In this document: positions 50,659 to 60,196 of the stretch, piece after piece
Position numbering within the stretch: position 1 is the first letter of the stretch
Layout of the letters: each line of letters starts with the position of its first letter
Assembly: GCF_027484205.1 (NCBI RefSeq)
Contig: NZ_JAIXUB010000015.1
Span: forward strand, 310,001 to 374,000
Direction: 5' to 3'
DNA from: Flavobacterium sp.
GTDB lineage: Bacteria > Bacteroidota > Bacteroidia > Flavobacteriales > Flavobacteriaceae
Length of the DNA stretch: 64,000 bases
The notes under the pieces: model-generated
What the model was told of the DNA's origin: nothing
The model's input: the letters and a program-made list of their open reading frames with translations, nothing else
Databases searched by the model: none
Translations under genes and position numbers: made by a program

Positions 50659-51324
50659 TTAGTTTATAATTAAATTACCGTTTCCTGATTTTTTAGAATT
50701 AGAATCAAATTTGGCTTTTCCTTTATTGATGATATCGCCATTTCCGGTTAATTTTGCTGTAAGTTCTTCAGAAGCATTTGCAATTAAATTTCCATTTCCT
50801 GTGCTTTTTAAATCGGCTTTTTTTGCCAATAAATTTTCAGCATTTACATCACCATTACCAGTTTTAATAATATCTAGAACATCAATTGTTCCACTGATTT
50901 TGCTATTACCATTTCCTGTATTTTCTAGTTTGAAATAACGTCCAACAATATTTTCTACGGTTAAATCACTATTGCCTGTGTTTTTAATTACACTCGCTTC
51001 TGGCATTGTAATTTTGATTTTGAAATTGGTATCTTCTATATACATTTGATTGTTCTTGTTTCCTTTAAATTGAATTTTTAATTCATTTTCTGAAATGTTT
51101 TCTGAAAAATTCAAAAGATTTTCAAGATTGTCATCAATGGTCACTGAAATACTCCAAGTTTTTCCTATTTCAACTTCTATTTTTCCATCTAAATCTTCTA
51201 AAGTTAGTTTGTCGAAATTTTTATAATCATAATTTTTGGTACTAATTTTTCCTGAGCCTTTTAATTGTGCGTTTGCAAAAGTTGAAGTTAGTGTCAATAC
51301 AATTGCGATGATTAATTTTGTCAT
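50659..51324 (-). CDS. GIN-domain (DUF2807) secreted protein with TGNG repeats
   Basis: NTGNSDLTVENI, NTGNGNSKISGTI, KTGNGDVNAENL, STGNGNLIANA, LTGNGDIINKG; signal peptide after MTKLIIAIVL. Confidence 0.85.
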   Translation of the reverse strand: MTKLIIAIVLTLTSTFANAQLKGSGKISTKNYDYKNFDKLTLEDLDGKIEVEIGKTWSISVTIDDNLENLLNFSENISENELKIQFKGNKNNQMYIEDTNFKIKITMPEASVIKNTGNSDLTVENIVGRYFKLENTGNGNSKISGTIDVLDIIKTGNGDVNAENLLAKKADLKSTGNGNLIANASEELTAKLTGNGDIINKGKAKFDSNSKKSGNGNLIIN

Positions 51325-51377
51325 TTTTATTTGTTTTTGAAGTTGTTTTTTGATTTTGATTAATGATTGAAACACGT

Positions 51378-51734
51378 TTAATTTTTATATCCCATAGATA
51401 ATCCAGTATCGCCAGTAACATACAAATCGACAGATGCACCTTCATTAGATTTATTTTCAATAACTAAAGCGGTATTTTTTTCTGCTTTTACCGTTACAGT
51501 TTCATTTGGACTTACGGTAATTGGTGAATGTGTTCCACCAGAAATTGGAGCCATAATTATTTGTAAATCATGGTTGGAAACATTTTTAAGTTTTACTTTA
51601 AAGGTTCTGTGTTCGTTGTTTCCTAAAACAAAACTTTCGTTTGGTTTAATGGTTGTGTTTGAAGTTAGCGAACCAAAAATACTGCAAGAAGTAGTAAGTA
51701 ATAAAATAGCGAATAATGCAATTGTTGTTTTCAT
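51378..51734 (-). CDS. Hypothetical lipoprotein
   Basis: MKTTIALFAILLLTTSCSIFG lipobox. Confidence 0.6.
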   Translation of the reverse strand: MKTTIALFAILLLTTSCSIFGSLTSNTTIKPNESFVLGNNEHRTFKVKLKNVSNHDLQIIMAPISGGTHSPITVSPNETVTVKAEKNTALVIENKSNEGASVDLYVTGDTGLSMGYKN

Positions 51735-51800
51735 AATTTAAATTTTGATGATTAATAACAGGGCAAAATTGCGCCATTAATTATCGTCAATCGCTTCAAA

Positions 51801-51878
51801 TTATGATTTGAGACCTAAGTTTTTGAAATAAAATAAATTGATACTATCTGATAAACAACAGTTTATGATTTGATACCT
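51801..51878. promoter_or_regulatory. Candidate tandem operator TTATGATTTGAkACCT x2
   Basis: TTATGATTTGAGACCT 51801-51816 and TTATGATTTGATACCT 51863-51878, 15 of 16 identical, 62-bp period. Confidence 0.45.
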
Positions 51879-52364
51879 TTATTGATAGGAAGTTGGACTG
51901 CATTGCGCAAATTTTTCAGTCGCTGTTGATGAAAAAGTATATTCTTTTGCAAAAAGTTCTAATAGTCTTTGAAATTCTTTTTGTTTTTCTTCAGAAATTA
52001 AGTTTTCTGGAAGTACACTTTTTAGTTTGAAATTATAAATAAAATAATCGATTTTGCCATTTGGAGCAAAATAAATTCTTTGGAAACATTTGGTTTTGGT
52101 TTCCCATTTGAAGTTGTTTTTGTTTAAAAACGAACCAAAATCTTGAAGTAATTTAGTGTAAGATTCTTGTAATTTTTGCTGTTGTGCTTCAGTTTTGAAA
52201 ACAGCTTTTGTACTGTCAACATGAACAGCTGATTTGTATTCTAAATCTAATTTTTCGATACTAATTCCATTTTTTTGAGCTTCTTCAATAGAAAAAACTT
52301 TGGATTGTGATTGCATTTTATTGGATAACAAAACGACTAAAAGTATTTTTATAATGGTTTTCAT
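51879..52364 (-). CDS. Hypothetical secreted protein
   Basis: 161-aa ORF with signal-like N-terminus; follows 52366-53259 by 1 nt. Confidence 0.55.
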   Translation of the reverse strand: MKTIIKILLVVLLSNKMQSQSKVFSIEEAQKNGISIEKLDLEYKSAVHVDSTKAVFKTEAQQQKLQESYTKLLQDFGSFLNKNNFKWETKTKCFQRIYFAPNGKIDYFIYNFKLKSVLPENLISEEKQKEFQRLLELFAKEYTFSSTATEKFAQCSPTSYQ

Positions 52365-52365
52365 A

Positions 52366-53259
52366 TTAGTATTGGTTAATTATTTGATGCATTCCTGGTT
52401 CGCAAGTTAACAAATGCCAACCACCAAAAACAATGTAAACTCGATTATTAGTTTTAAGCAGTTCATTGGTTTTCTGTAATAAAAATTGGTCTCTTATTTC
52501 TTTTGATTTTCTACCAATTTCTTGAAATTTCCCATTTTTATCAAATGGATTTGTTGGTTTTAACGAATTGATTTCAAATGGTCTTCCTACTAATTCTTGA
52601 TAATTTTTCTTGAAATAGTCAAATGTTTTTTCATTTGGCGAAAGCGATAATTTTCCTTTTTTAATGATGTAATTAGCTAAAAATTTATTGTAATTAGAAA
52701 CAATCGAATCATAATTTGTGACTTTACTGTCATAAAGAGACCAAAGCAATCGTTCAGTAATAATATAAGTTAGGAATTCATTTTTAGAATATAATTTTGA
52801 AAGTTCCTTGAGCTCATAATCAATTTCAGGATCACCGTTAACGGTTTTAATTTTCAAACTATCGGATAAATATTTCAATAATCCAATCTCACCATCTTTT
52901 AAAATGGCTTCTCTCTTTGAAGTATAATTTTTTCCATCAACAGAACCTCCTTCGTTTATAGCAATTGAAGGATTAGTTTTTAAAAATGATTTTTCAATGT
53001 CTTTAAACATTTTGTTAGTTACATCATTATTATCTGTTAGATGTTCAACGCCACAAAATGTTATTGATTTTTCCTTTTTTTCGAATTTAATGATGTAAGG
53101 ATTGGATGGTAAATGTCCAAAACTATCGAGTTTTATATCTAAATAGCTTTTGGTTTTAAAGTTCTTAATAACTGAAGTTTTGTTTTTCTGATTCTCATTA
53201 CAAGAAATTAATAAGAGCAAAATACAGATTAAATAAAAAGGTGTGATTGAAAATTTCAT
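52366..53259 (-). CDS. Hypothetical lipoprotein
   Basis: Lipobox LLLISCNENQ; CGVEHLTDNN and VYIVFGGWHLLTCEPGM motifs suggest a TraB/GumN-like fold, weakly supported. Confidence 0.55.
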   Translation of the reverse strand: MKFSITPFYLICILLLLISCNENQKNKTSVIKNFKTKSYLDIKLDSFGHLPSNPYIIKFEKKEKSITFCGVEHLTDNNDVTNKMFKDIEKSFLKTNPSIAINEGGSVDGKNYTSKREAILKDGEIGLLKYLSDSLKIKTVNGDPEIDYELKELSKLYSKNEFLTYIITERLLWSLYDSKVTNYDSIVSNYNKFLANYIIKKGKLSLSPNEKTFDYFKKNYQELVGRPFEINSLKPTNPFDKNGKFQEIGRKSKEIRDQFLLQKTNELLKTNNRVYIVFGGWHLLTCEPGMHQIINQY

Positions 53260-53332
53260 TTGATTGATGATTGAAACCTTGATTAAGTAAAAATAAACCT
53301 CTTTAATTTAACAAAATTGTAAAATTGTAATC

Positions 53333-54538
53333 TCAAGAAATTAAATTCAAATACTCTTTTGGAGTTTTTCCAGTATTTTTTTTGAACGCACGGTTAAAAG
53401 TCGCTTTGGAATTAAATCCACAATCGTAAGCTATTCCTAATAAAGTAGATTTTTTGTGCTCGCCATTTGCAAAACTATTTTTTACAGCTTCAATTCGGTA
53501 GTTATTGATACAATCGTTAAAATTCATTTGGAAACCTTGATTGATGGTTTTTGAAATTACGGAAGCATTAGTTTCTAATTTTTTTGCTAAATCTGTCAGC
53601 GTTAATTCTGGATTTTGATAGAGTTTTTCTTCATGAATTAAGGTTTCAATTTTAGATTTCCAAAGTTCAATTTCGGGCGAGTTTGTTTCTTCAAACGTTT
53701 CATGCTCTATATCTATTACCGTTTCTTCGATAACAGTATTAGAAGATAAAAGATAAGTAGGTTGGTTGTTAAGAACTGATAATTTGAAAGCAATTTTAGA
53801 GATAACAGCATTACTATAACCAGTAACAGCAATATAATATAGTACAATGGAAAACATCAGAAAAAACCACCAAGTACCTTGATAAGAATCTAAAACAGGA
53901 AAAAATATGCTAGCAATGGTAAATGTTAATCGAATGCAAATCATGCATAAAAACGCAAATAGATAATTACGAATCCATCGAAACAGTAAGTCATCAGCAT
54001 TACTTGCAACTTGAAAAATTAATTTTTTGTATTTGAAATAATATCTTAAACTCAAACCAAAATAAATCGTCATCGAAATAAAACCAGAATATTGATACCA
54101 ATTATCAAAATCTTTATCAGCTTGATCTTCATAAAAATAATATGCTTTAAAAATAAATTTGTCGTAAATCCAAAAGCTCATCATTACAAATAGATACAAA
54201 ATACCAGGTAAAAAATGCAATAAATCTTTCTTTGAAAGTTTAAACATTGGATTCAATAAACTTTGTGTGTAAAAATATATTATTGGACCAATGAAGAATA
54301 AATGCTGAAATGGCATATAAAACATAAAATCTCTGTAAGGTTGATTGTCATACCAACCAGCAAAGCCCAACATCCAAGGTGCAATGAACAAACTGCATAA
54401 AAATATAAAAAGACTCAACCAATAGTTGGATTTATCCTCAGTTCTTATGGCTTTTACTAACAATAAAATGCTGTAAATTATTCCTTGCGTGAAGGAAATA
54501 AGTAAAAGCGAACTGTAAGATCCAAATTCAAAAAGCAT
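53333..54538 (-). CDS. AraC-family transcriptional regulator with N-terminal multi-TM domain
   Basis: C-term LTDLAKKLETNASVISKTINQGFQMNFNDCINNYRIEAVK...GIAYDCGFNSKATFNRAFKKNTGKTPKEYL. Confidence 0.9.
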   Translation of the reverse strand: MLFEFGSYSSLLLISFTQGIIYSILLLVKAIRTEDKSNYWLSLFIFLCSLFIAPWMLGFAGWYDNQPYRDFMFYMPFQHLFFIGPIIYFYTQSLLNPMFKLSKKDLLHFLPGILYLFVMMSFWIYDKFIFKAYYFYEDQADKDFDNWYQYSGFISMTIYFGLSLRYYFKYKKLIFQVASNADDLLFRWIRNYLFAFLCMICIRLTFTIASIFFPVLDSYQGTWWFFLMFSIVLYYIAVTGYSNAVISKIAFKLSVLNNQPTYLLSSNTVIEETVIDIEHETFEETNSPEIELWKSKIETLIHEEKLYQNPELTLTDLAKKLETNASVISKTINQGFQMNFNDCINNYRIEAVKNSFANGEHKKSTLLGIAYDCGFNSKATFNRAFKKNTGKTPKEYLNLIS

Positions 54539-54642
54539 GAAGAAGTTTTTGTAAAAATAAGTATTAAATATTATCTGTTTGTTACAATTATATTAATTTC
54601 ATAACTGAATATTCTTAACTATCTTTGCAAAAAAATAAAGCA

Positions 54643-55635
54643 ATGCCTAAAATAGGTAACATCATATTACCCGATTTCCCACTATTACTTGCGCCGATGG
54701 AAGACGTAAGCGATCCACCATTTCGTAGATTATGTAAATTACATGGTGCGGATTTGATGTATTCTGAATTTATTTCTTCTGAAGGATTGATTCGTGATGC
54801 TGTAAAAAGTCGTCAGAAATTGGATATTTTTGATTACGAACGACCAGTAGGAATCCAAATATTTGGCGGTGATGAAGAAGCCATGGAAATGTCGTCACGA
54901 ATTGTTGATGCTGTTCAACCTGATTTGGTGGATATTAATTTTGGTTGTCCTGTTAAAAAAGTGGTTTGTAAAGGTGCAGGCGCAGGTGTTTTGAAAGATG
55001 TAGATTTAATGGTGCGTTTGACCAAAGCTGTTATTAAAGGAACAAATCTTCCGGTAACGGTAAAAACACGTTTGGGTTGGGATGAAAATTCTATCAATAT
55101 TGATGAGGTTGCTGAACGTTTGCAAGATATTGGTGTTCAAGCTTTAACAGTTCATGCGAGAACTCGTGCGCAAATGTATAAAGGACATTCGGATTGGAGT
55201 CACATTGAACGTGTGAAAAATAATCCTAGAATTACGATGCCAATCTTTGGAAATGGCGATATTGACTCTCCAGAAAAAGCATTAGAATATAAAAACAAAT
55301 TTGGCCTTGACGGAATGATGATTGGTCGCGCTGCAATAGGCTATCCTTGGATTTTTAACGAAATCAAGCATTACTTTGCGACAGGAGAACATCTAGCAAA
55401 ACCAACAATTTCCGATAGAGTAGAAGCTGCAAGAAATCATTTAACATGGTCAATGGATTGGAAAGGTGAACGCCTTGGAATTATAGAAATGCGTCGTCAT
55501 TATACTAATTATTTCAAAGGAATTTCAAATTTCAAAGATTACCGATTGAAATTGGTTACTATTGATGATGCCGAAGGTTTATTTAAAGCTTTAGATGAAA
55601 TTCAGGATGTTTATTCAAGTTATCAAGTCATTTAA
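54643..55635 (+). CDS. dusB: tRNA-dihydrouridine synthase
   Basis: LAPMEDVSDPPFRRLCKLHGADLMYSEF, DINFGCPVKKV, HARTRAQMYKG, IGRAAIGYPWIF. Confidence 0.94.
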   Translation: MPKIGNIILPDFPLLLAPMEDVSDPPFRRLCKLHGADLMYSEFISSEGLIRDAVKSRQKLDIFDYERPVGIQIFGGDEEAMEMSSRIVDAVQPDLVDINFGCPVKKVVCKGAGAGVLKDVDLMVRLTKAVIKGTNLPVTVKTRLGWDENSINIDEVAERLQDIGVQALTVHARTRAQMYKGHSDWSHIERVKNNPRITMPIFGNGDIDSPEKALEYKNKFGLDGMMIGRAAIGYPWIFNEIKHYFATGEHLAKPTISDRVEAARNHLTWSMDWKGERLGIIEMRRHYTNYFKGISNFKDYRLKLVTIDDAEGLFKALDEIQDVYSSYQVI

Positions 55636-56837
55636 TCTAAAACACTTTTACTAGCGCGACTACTTGCAATTAAACTTGCTAGAAATCCTAATAACATGAT
55701 TGTTATAAAAACAATTACAATATTTTCAATAGAAAAGACAACAGGATAAGCAAGTGATTCTGTTATCATTATCAATTCAAATTGTTGTTGTATAAGAACA
55801 ATTGCTGAACCTAATAAAAGCCCAATAATTCCTGCAATTGCACACGATAAAATTCCTTGATATAGAAAAATTGACTTTAGTTTCTTTGGTTCAACTCCTA
55901 AATGATATAATGTTTTTAAATTATCTTTTTTGTCTAAAACCATCATGATAATTGCACCTGAAAAAGCAAACAAAATCATAATGATCACTAAAGTAAAAAT
56001 CAAATAAATTGCTAAATTTTCGGTGTTGAGCATTTTGTGTAAAGTAGCATTTAATTGTGCTCTGTTTTTTACTTCAACTTTTCCATTGAAAACAGAATTG
56101 ATGGAGTCAATAATTTTATTTTCATCAACATTAGGATTCGTTTTTATTTCAATTCCCGAAACTTGATTAGGTTTATATTCTAATAATTCTTGTGTTAAAC
56201 TTAAATCGGCAAAGACAAATTTAGAATCTAATTCTTCGCTTATAGCATATATTCCAACAGGAATAAGTGATGTTTTGTTGAAAGCATCTTCAATATTTTC
56301 TATACTAATATTTCCTTTTCCTGGTTTTGGAACAAAAACTTCAAACGGATTGTTAAAATCAAATAACCCTAATGATAATTTTTCTGAAATTCCATAACCA
56401 ATGACAACCTGATAGGTATCTTTTTTGAGCCATTGACCATTAAATAATTTATCTGAAACTTTATTAACTTTTGAATAATTCGAATCAATTCCTTTTAGAG
56501 ATGTAAAATATTCTTTTTCGTTGAAAGAAAACATTACTCGCTCTTCAATTATTTTGCTGTAACTTACAACACCTTCAATATTTTTGATTTTTTTTTCTTG
56601 TTCAGATGAAACTATGAAGGATTTACCTAATTTTGAATTTACCTTTAAATCAGGATCAAAATCATTTGAAAAAGATAAGCTAAATACACGTAATCCGCTA
56701 AATACAGAGAGTACAATAAACAAAGCCATTGCACCAATAATAATTCCACCCGATGCAATTCGAGTAATAATATTGATAGCATTATTTTTACTTTTACTAA
56801 AAATGTAGCGTTTAGCTATGTAAAGCGGAAAATTCAC
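55632..56837 (-). CDS. ABC transporter permease, FtsX/LolE-like
   Basis: MNFPLYIAKRYIFSKSKNNAINIITRIASGGIIIGAMALFIVLSVFSGL; C-terminal three-TM FtsX region. Confidence 0.88.
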   Translation of the reverse strand: MNFPLYIAKRYIFSKSKNNAINIITRIASGGIIIGAMALFIVLSVFSGLRVFSLSFSNDFDPDLKVNSKLGKSFIVSSEQEKKIKNIEGVVSYSKIIEERVMFSFNEKEYFTSLKGIDSNYSKVNKVSDKLFNGQWLKKDTYQVVIGYGISEKLSLGLFDFNNPFEVFVPKPGKGNISIENIEDAFNKTSLIPVGIYAISEELDSKFVFADLSLTQELLEYKPNQVSGIEIKTNPNVDENKIIDSINSVFNGKVEVKNRAQLNATLHKMLNTENLAIYLIFTLVIIMILFAFSGAIIMMVLDKKDNLKTLYHLGVEPKKLKSIFLYQGILSCAIAGIIGLLLGSAIVLIQQQFELIMITESLAYPVVFSIENIVIVFITIMLLGFLASLIASSRASKSVLD

Positions 56838-57230
56838 TTATGCTTTTTTTCTTTTTTCTAAAAGATCACGATTTTCAATTGGATTTTCTTCACCTTTCAA
56901 AGCATTATCGATTTTTTCAATATAATCCAAAGAATCATCAATGTAAAAGGAAAGATTAGGTACTTTACGTAATTGCAGTTTTACTCTCTGTGATAAATCG
57001 TGTTTAATTAAAGGAGCATTTGATTTTACTGCTTCTAAAATTTCTTTAGCTTTATCTTGAGGGAATACACTTAAATATACACGCGCCACACCTAAATCGG
57101 TTGTAACACTAACTTTAGAAACCGAAATTATCAAATTTGTAAGTCCGTTTTTTCTCACTTCACCTTGAAGAATATCTACTAAATCATTTTGTAGAACACT
57201 TCCTATTTTTTTCTGTCTATTTGTTTCCAT
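56838..57230 (-). CDS. rbfA: 30S ribosome-binding factor
   Basis: METNRQKKIGSVLQNDLVDILQGE, VTTDLGVARVYLSVF, LRKVPNLSFYIDDSLDYIEKID. Confidence 0.93.
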   Translation of the reverse strand: METNRQKKIGSVLQNDLVDILQGEVRKNGLTNLIISVSKVSVTTDLGVARVYLSVFPQDKAKEILEAVKSNAPLIKHDLSQRVKLQLRKVPNLSFYIDDSLDYIEKIDNALKGEENPIENRDLLEKRKKA

Positions 57231-57250
57231 AGTGCAAAAATACGATTTTT

Positions 57251-57401
57251 TTAAAGCCACGAAGACTCAAAGGCGCAAAGTTTAATTTTTTCTACTATGT
57301 GTTGTTTCAGAAATTTAATTTTTAAGGTTACTTTTTTTAAATTAATTTTTGGAAATTACTTAATTTTACAAAACCTTAGAGTCTTAGAGACTTTGTGGCA
57401 A
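57251..57401. repeat. Imperfect inverted repeat between rbfA and the epimerase gene
   Basis: aaagccacgaagactcaaaggcgcaaag opposite ccttagagtcttagagactttgtggcaaaaaag. Confidence 0.6.
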
Positions 57402-57407
57402 AAAAGC

Positions 57408-57809
57408 ATGAGAAAAATAGAACACATAGGAATAGCCGTAAAAAGTTTAGAAACATCTAATTTATTATTTGAAAAATTATTTGGCGCGCCTGCATATAAA
57501 CAAGAAGAAGTAGCAAGTGAAGGAGTAAAAACCTCTTTTTTCATGAATGGTCCAAATAAGATAGAATTACTTGAAGCCACAAATCCAGATAGTCCAATTG
57601 CAAAATTCATTGAAAAAAAAGGAGAAGGAATTCATCATATCGCTTTTGATGTAAAAGATATTGTATCAGAAATGAAAAGATTAGAAGAAGAAGGGTTCAT
57701 TTTGCTAAATGCAGTCCCAAAAAAAGGAGCTGATAATAAACTTGTAGCTTTTTTACACCCAAAAACCACTAATGGAGTTTTGATAGAATTATGTCAAGAA
57801 ATAGAATAG
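57408..57809 (+). CDS. mce: Methylmalonyl-CoA epimerase-like VOC protein
   Basis: MRKIEHIGIAVKSLETSNLLFEKLFGAPAYKQEEV, GEGIHHIAFDVKDI, LHPKTTNGVLIELCQ. Confidence 0.9.
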   Translation: MRKIEHIGIAVKSLETSNLLFEKLFGAPAYKQEEVASEGVKTSFFMNGPNKIELLEATNPDSPIAKFIEKKGEGIHHIAFDVKDIVSEMKRLEEEGFILLNAVPKKGADNKLVAFLHPKTTNGVLIELCQEIE

Positions 57810-57918
57810 AATAATTGAATTTCAAACAATTATGAAAATATATAAAATCTAAAAAATCAAAAACAAAAAAACACTTGCAATAAATTAAAAATAGTAGTAA
57901 TATTGCAACCTCATAATC

Positions 57919-57992
57919 GGTCCTATAGCTCAGTTGGTTAGAGCACCTGACTCATAATCAGGTGGTCCTTGGTTCGAGCCCAAGTGGGACCA
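57919..57992 (+). tRNA. tRNA with CAT anticodon (elongator Met more likely; Ile2 not excluded)
   Basis: GGTCCTA...TGGGACC acceptor, CTGACTCATAATCAG anticodon arm, GGTTCGAGCCC T-arm. Confidence 0.93.
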
Positions 57993-57996
57993 CATT

Positions 57997-58030
57997 TTAA
58001 AAAGACTTCTTTTTTGAAGTCTTTTTTTAT
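57997..58030 (+). terminator. Terminator after tRNA
   Basis: aaaaagacttc ttttt tgaagtcttttttta. Confidence 0.8.
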
Positions 58031-58174
58031 TTTTTGAAAACTAAAAACAATTATTTTACGTTTATAATAACAACAAGTAGATTAAGTTAACAAATTGTCA
58101 TTAAATTTCTACAAGTATTAAATTATAAGCGAAAATATTTTGATAAAGAGATTTTTTTTTTACTTTTACGCCCT

Positions 58175-58375
58175 ATGAGAATTGTCCCAAGTAGAAAAGT
58201 TTTATTATTAGTAGGTCTTTTGGGTTGTAACGTTATGTTTGCAGCACCTGATCCTCCGCCACCAATTCCACCACCTCCAGGGTTGCCAATTGATGGTTGG
58301 ATTACTTTTGTTGTATTCTTATCATTGGTTTTTGGATTATACAAAATATACAGAATAAAAAAAGCTTCAAATTAA
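58175..58375 (+). CDS. Small secreted/membrane protein with proline tract and PID-CTERM-like sorting signal
   Basis: MRIVPSRKVLLLVGLLGCNVMFAA signal peptide; PDPPPPIPPPPGLPIDG; single TM; basic tail YRIKKASN; own terminator. Confidence 0.75.
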   Translation: MRIVPSRKVLLLVGLLGCNVMFAAPDPPPPIPPPPGLPIDGWITFVVFLSLVFGLYKIYRIKKASN

Positions 58376-58392
58376 TTTTGAAGCTTTTTTTA
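58358..58392 (+). terminator. Terminator overlapping the stop of the small ORF
   Basis: aaaaaagcttcaaattaattttgaagctttttttat. Confidence 0.8.
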
Positions 58393-58408
58393 TTTTTGTC
58401 ACAATTTA

Positions 58409-58996
58409 TTATCTTATGGAATGAAGTTTAGAAACATATTTTCCAATTACATCAAATTCTAAATTTATTTTTGTACCAATAACAAAGGTGTTAAAGTTGG
58501 TATGTTGATAGGTATAAGGAATAATAGCTACACTAAATTCATTAATTTTCGAATCTACAACAGTTAAACTAACACCATTTACAGTAATAGAACCTTTTTC
58601 AATAGTTAAATTATTTAAAGAAGCATCATATTCAAAGGTATATTTCCAACTGCCGTTAGTTTCCTCAATTGATTTACATACTCCAATATGATCAACATGC
58701 CCTTGAACAATATGACCATCTAGACGATCACCAAGTTTCATTGCGCGCTCAAGATTAACAAAATCATTAATTTTCCAACTTCCAACATTGGTTTTGTCAA
58801 TTGTTTCTTTAATTGCGGTTACCGTGTAATTGTCATTTTCAATCCCTACAACAGTCAAACAAACACCATTGTGTGCAACACTTTGATCAATTTTTAGTTC
58901 ATTAGTAATGGATGAATTAACCGTAATGTGAAAATTTTCTTCTTCTTTTTTAATGTCTTTTATTGTTCCTAGTGTTTCTATAATTCCTGTAAACAT
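58409..58996 (-). CDS. ribE: Riboflavin synthase subunit alpha
   Basis: MFTGIIETLGTI, HNGVCLTVV, DGHIVQGHVDHIG, ITVNGVSLTVVD. Confidence 0.95.
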   Translation of the reverse strand: MFTGIIETLGTIKDIKKEEENFHITVNSSITNELKIDQSVAHNGVCLTVVGIENDNYTVTAIKETIDKTNVGSWKINDFVNLERAMKLGDRLDGHIVQGHVDHIGVCKSIEETNGSWKYTFEYDASLNNLTIEKGSITVNGVSLTVVDSKINEFSVAIIPYTYQHTNFNTFVIGTKINLEFDVIGKYVSKLHSIR

Positions 58997-59056
58997 TTGT
59001 CGTTTTATTTTACTAAATTTGCACTTCAAAAATAGCAATAAATAAGAAGAGTCACT

Positions 59057-60121
59057 ATGAAAAAAGCAGAAAATATAATTGTTGGAATTTCAATTGGAGA
59101 TTTAAACGGTATTGGAAGCGAAGTAATATTAAAAACATTTGAAGATACTCGAATGTTAGAACTGTGCACGCCTGTAATTTTTGCTAATGTAAAAATTCTT
59201 TCTTTCATAAAACGAAATTTGAATTCTGATGTAGCTCTTCATGGAATTGATAAAATAGAACAATTAGTTAAAGGTAAAATTAATGTTTTAAATGTTTGGA
59301 GAGAAGGAGTTGATATTAATTTTGGTCAAAATGATGAAAACGTAGGTAAATACGCTATTAAATCATTTGTTGCAGCAACAAAAGCACTTAAAGAAGGTTT
59401 GGTTGATGTTTTGGTGACAGCTCCAATTAATAAATACAATATTCAATCGGAAGAATTTAAGTTTCCTGGACATACAGATTATTTGGATAAAGAATTGGCA
59501 GGAAACGCATTAATGTTAATGGTTCAAGATAATCTAAGAGTTGGGTTGTTGACAGATCATGTTCCTGTTAATGACGTTGCAAAACATTTGACAGAAAAAT
59601 TAATTTTCCAAAAAATTGAAACCATTAACTTGACACTGAAACAAGATTTCAGTATTACAAAACCTAAAATTGCTATTTTAGCTTTGAATCCACATGCTGG
59701 AGATAATGGTGTAATAGGTAAAGAAGATGATGAAATTTTGAAACCAGCCATAAAAAAATTATTTGACAAAGGAATTTTAGCATTTGGACCTTATTCTGCT
59801 GATGGTTTTTTTGGAAGTGGCCAGTATGAAAAATTTGATGCTGTTATTGCAACCTACCATGATCAAGGTTTAATACCTTTTAAAACACTTTCATTTGGTA
59901 GTGGTGTAAACTATACTGCGGGTTTAGATAAAATAAGAACTTCTCCAGATCATGGAACGGCATATGAAATTGCAGGAAAAGGATTAGCAGATAATAGTTC
60001 TTTCAAAGAAGCAGTTTATCTTGCAATTGATGTTTATCATTCACGAAATGAGTATTTAGAACTCTCAAAAAACCCACTAAAAATAAAAGAAATTCAATTA
60101 GAAACAAAAAAAGGTGCGTAA
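59057..60121 (+). CDS. pdxA: 4-hydroxythreonine-4-phosphate dehydrogenase
   Basis: GISIGDLNGIGSEVILKTF, TAPINKYNIQ, FPGHTDYL, ALNPHAGDNGVIG, TSPDHGTAYEIAGKG. Confidence 0.96.
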   Translation: MKKAENIIVGISIGDLNGIGSEVILKTFEDTRMLELCTPVIFANVKILSFIKRNLNSDVALHGIDKIEQLVKGKINVLNVWREGVDINFGQNDENVGKYAIKSFVAATKALKEGLVDVLVTAPINKYNIQSEEFKFPGHTDYLDKELAGNALMLMVQDNLRVGLLTDHVPVNDVAKHLTEKLIFQKIETINLTLKQDFSITKPKIAILALNPHAGDNGVIGKEDDEILKPAIKKLFDKGILAFGPYSADGFFGSGQYEKFDAVIATYHDQGLIPFKTLSFGSGVNYTAGLDKIRTSPDHGTAYEIAGKGLADNSSFKEAVYLAIDVYHSRNEYLELSKNPLKIKEIQLETKKGA

Positions 60122-60196
60122 CGCTTTTGAATTTATAATTAATTTATATCTTTGCACTCCCAAAGTCGAATCTTCGGTTTTGGACAAATTGATGAA

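Noticed and set aside
50659-51324. Short GGTAATGGA-like DNA repetition in the GIN-domain gene
   Set aside because: Explained by TGNG protein repeats of the beta-helix.
52366-53259. Firm TraB/GumN or erythromycin-esterase assignment
   Set aside because: Only short motif resemblance (GVEH, GGWHLLTCEPGM); left as hypothetical.
58997-59056. FMN riboswitch upstream of ribE
   Set aside because: Spacer too short and lacks the conserved RFN element.
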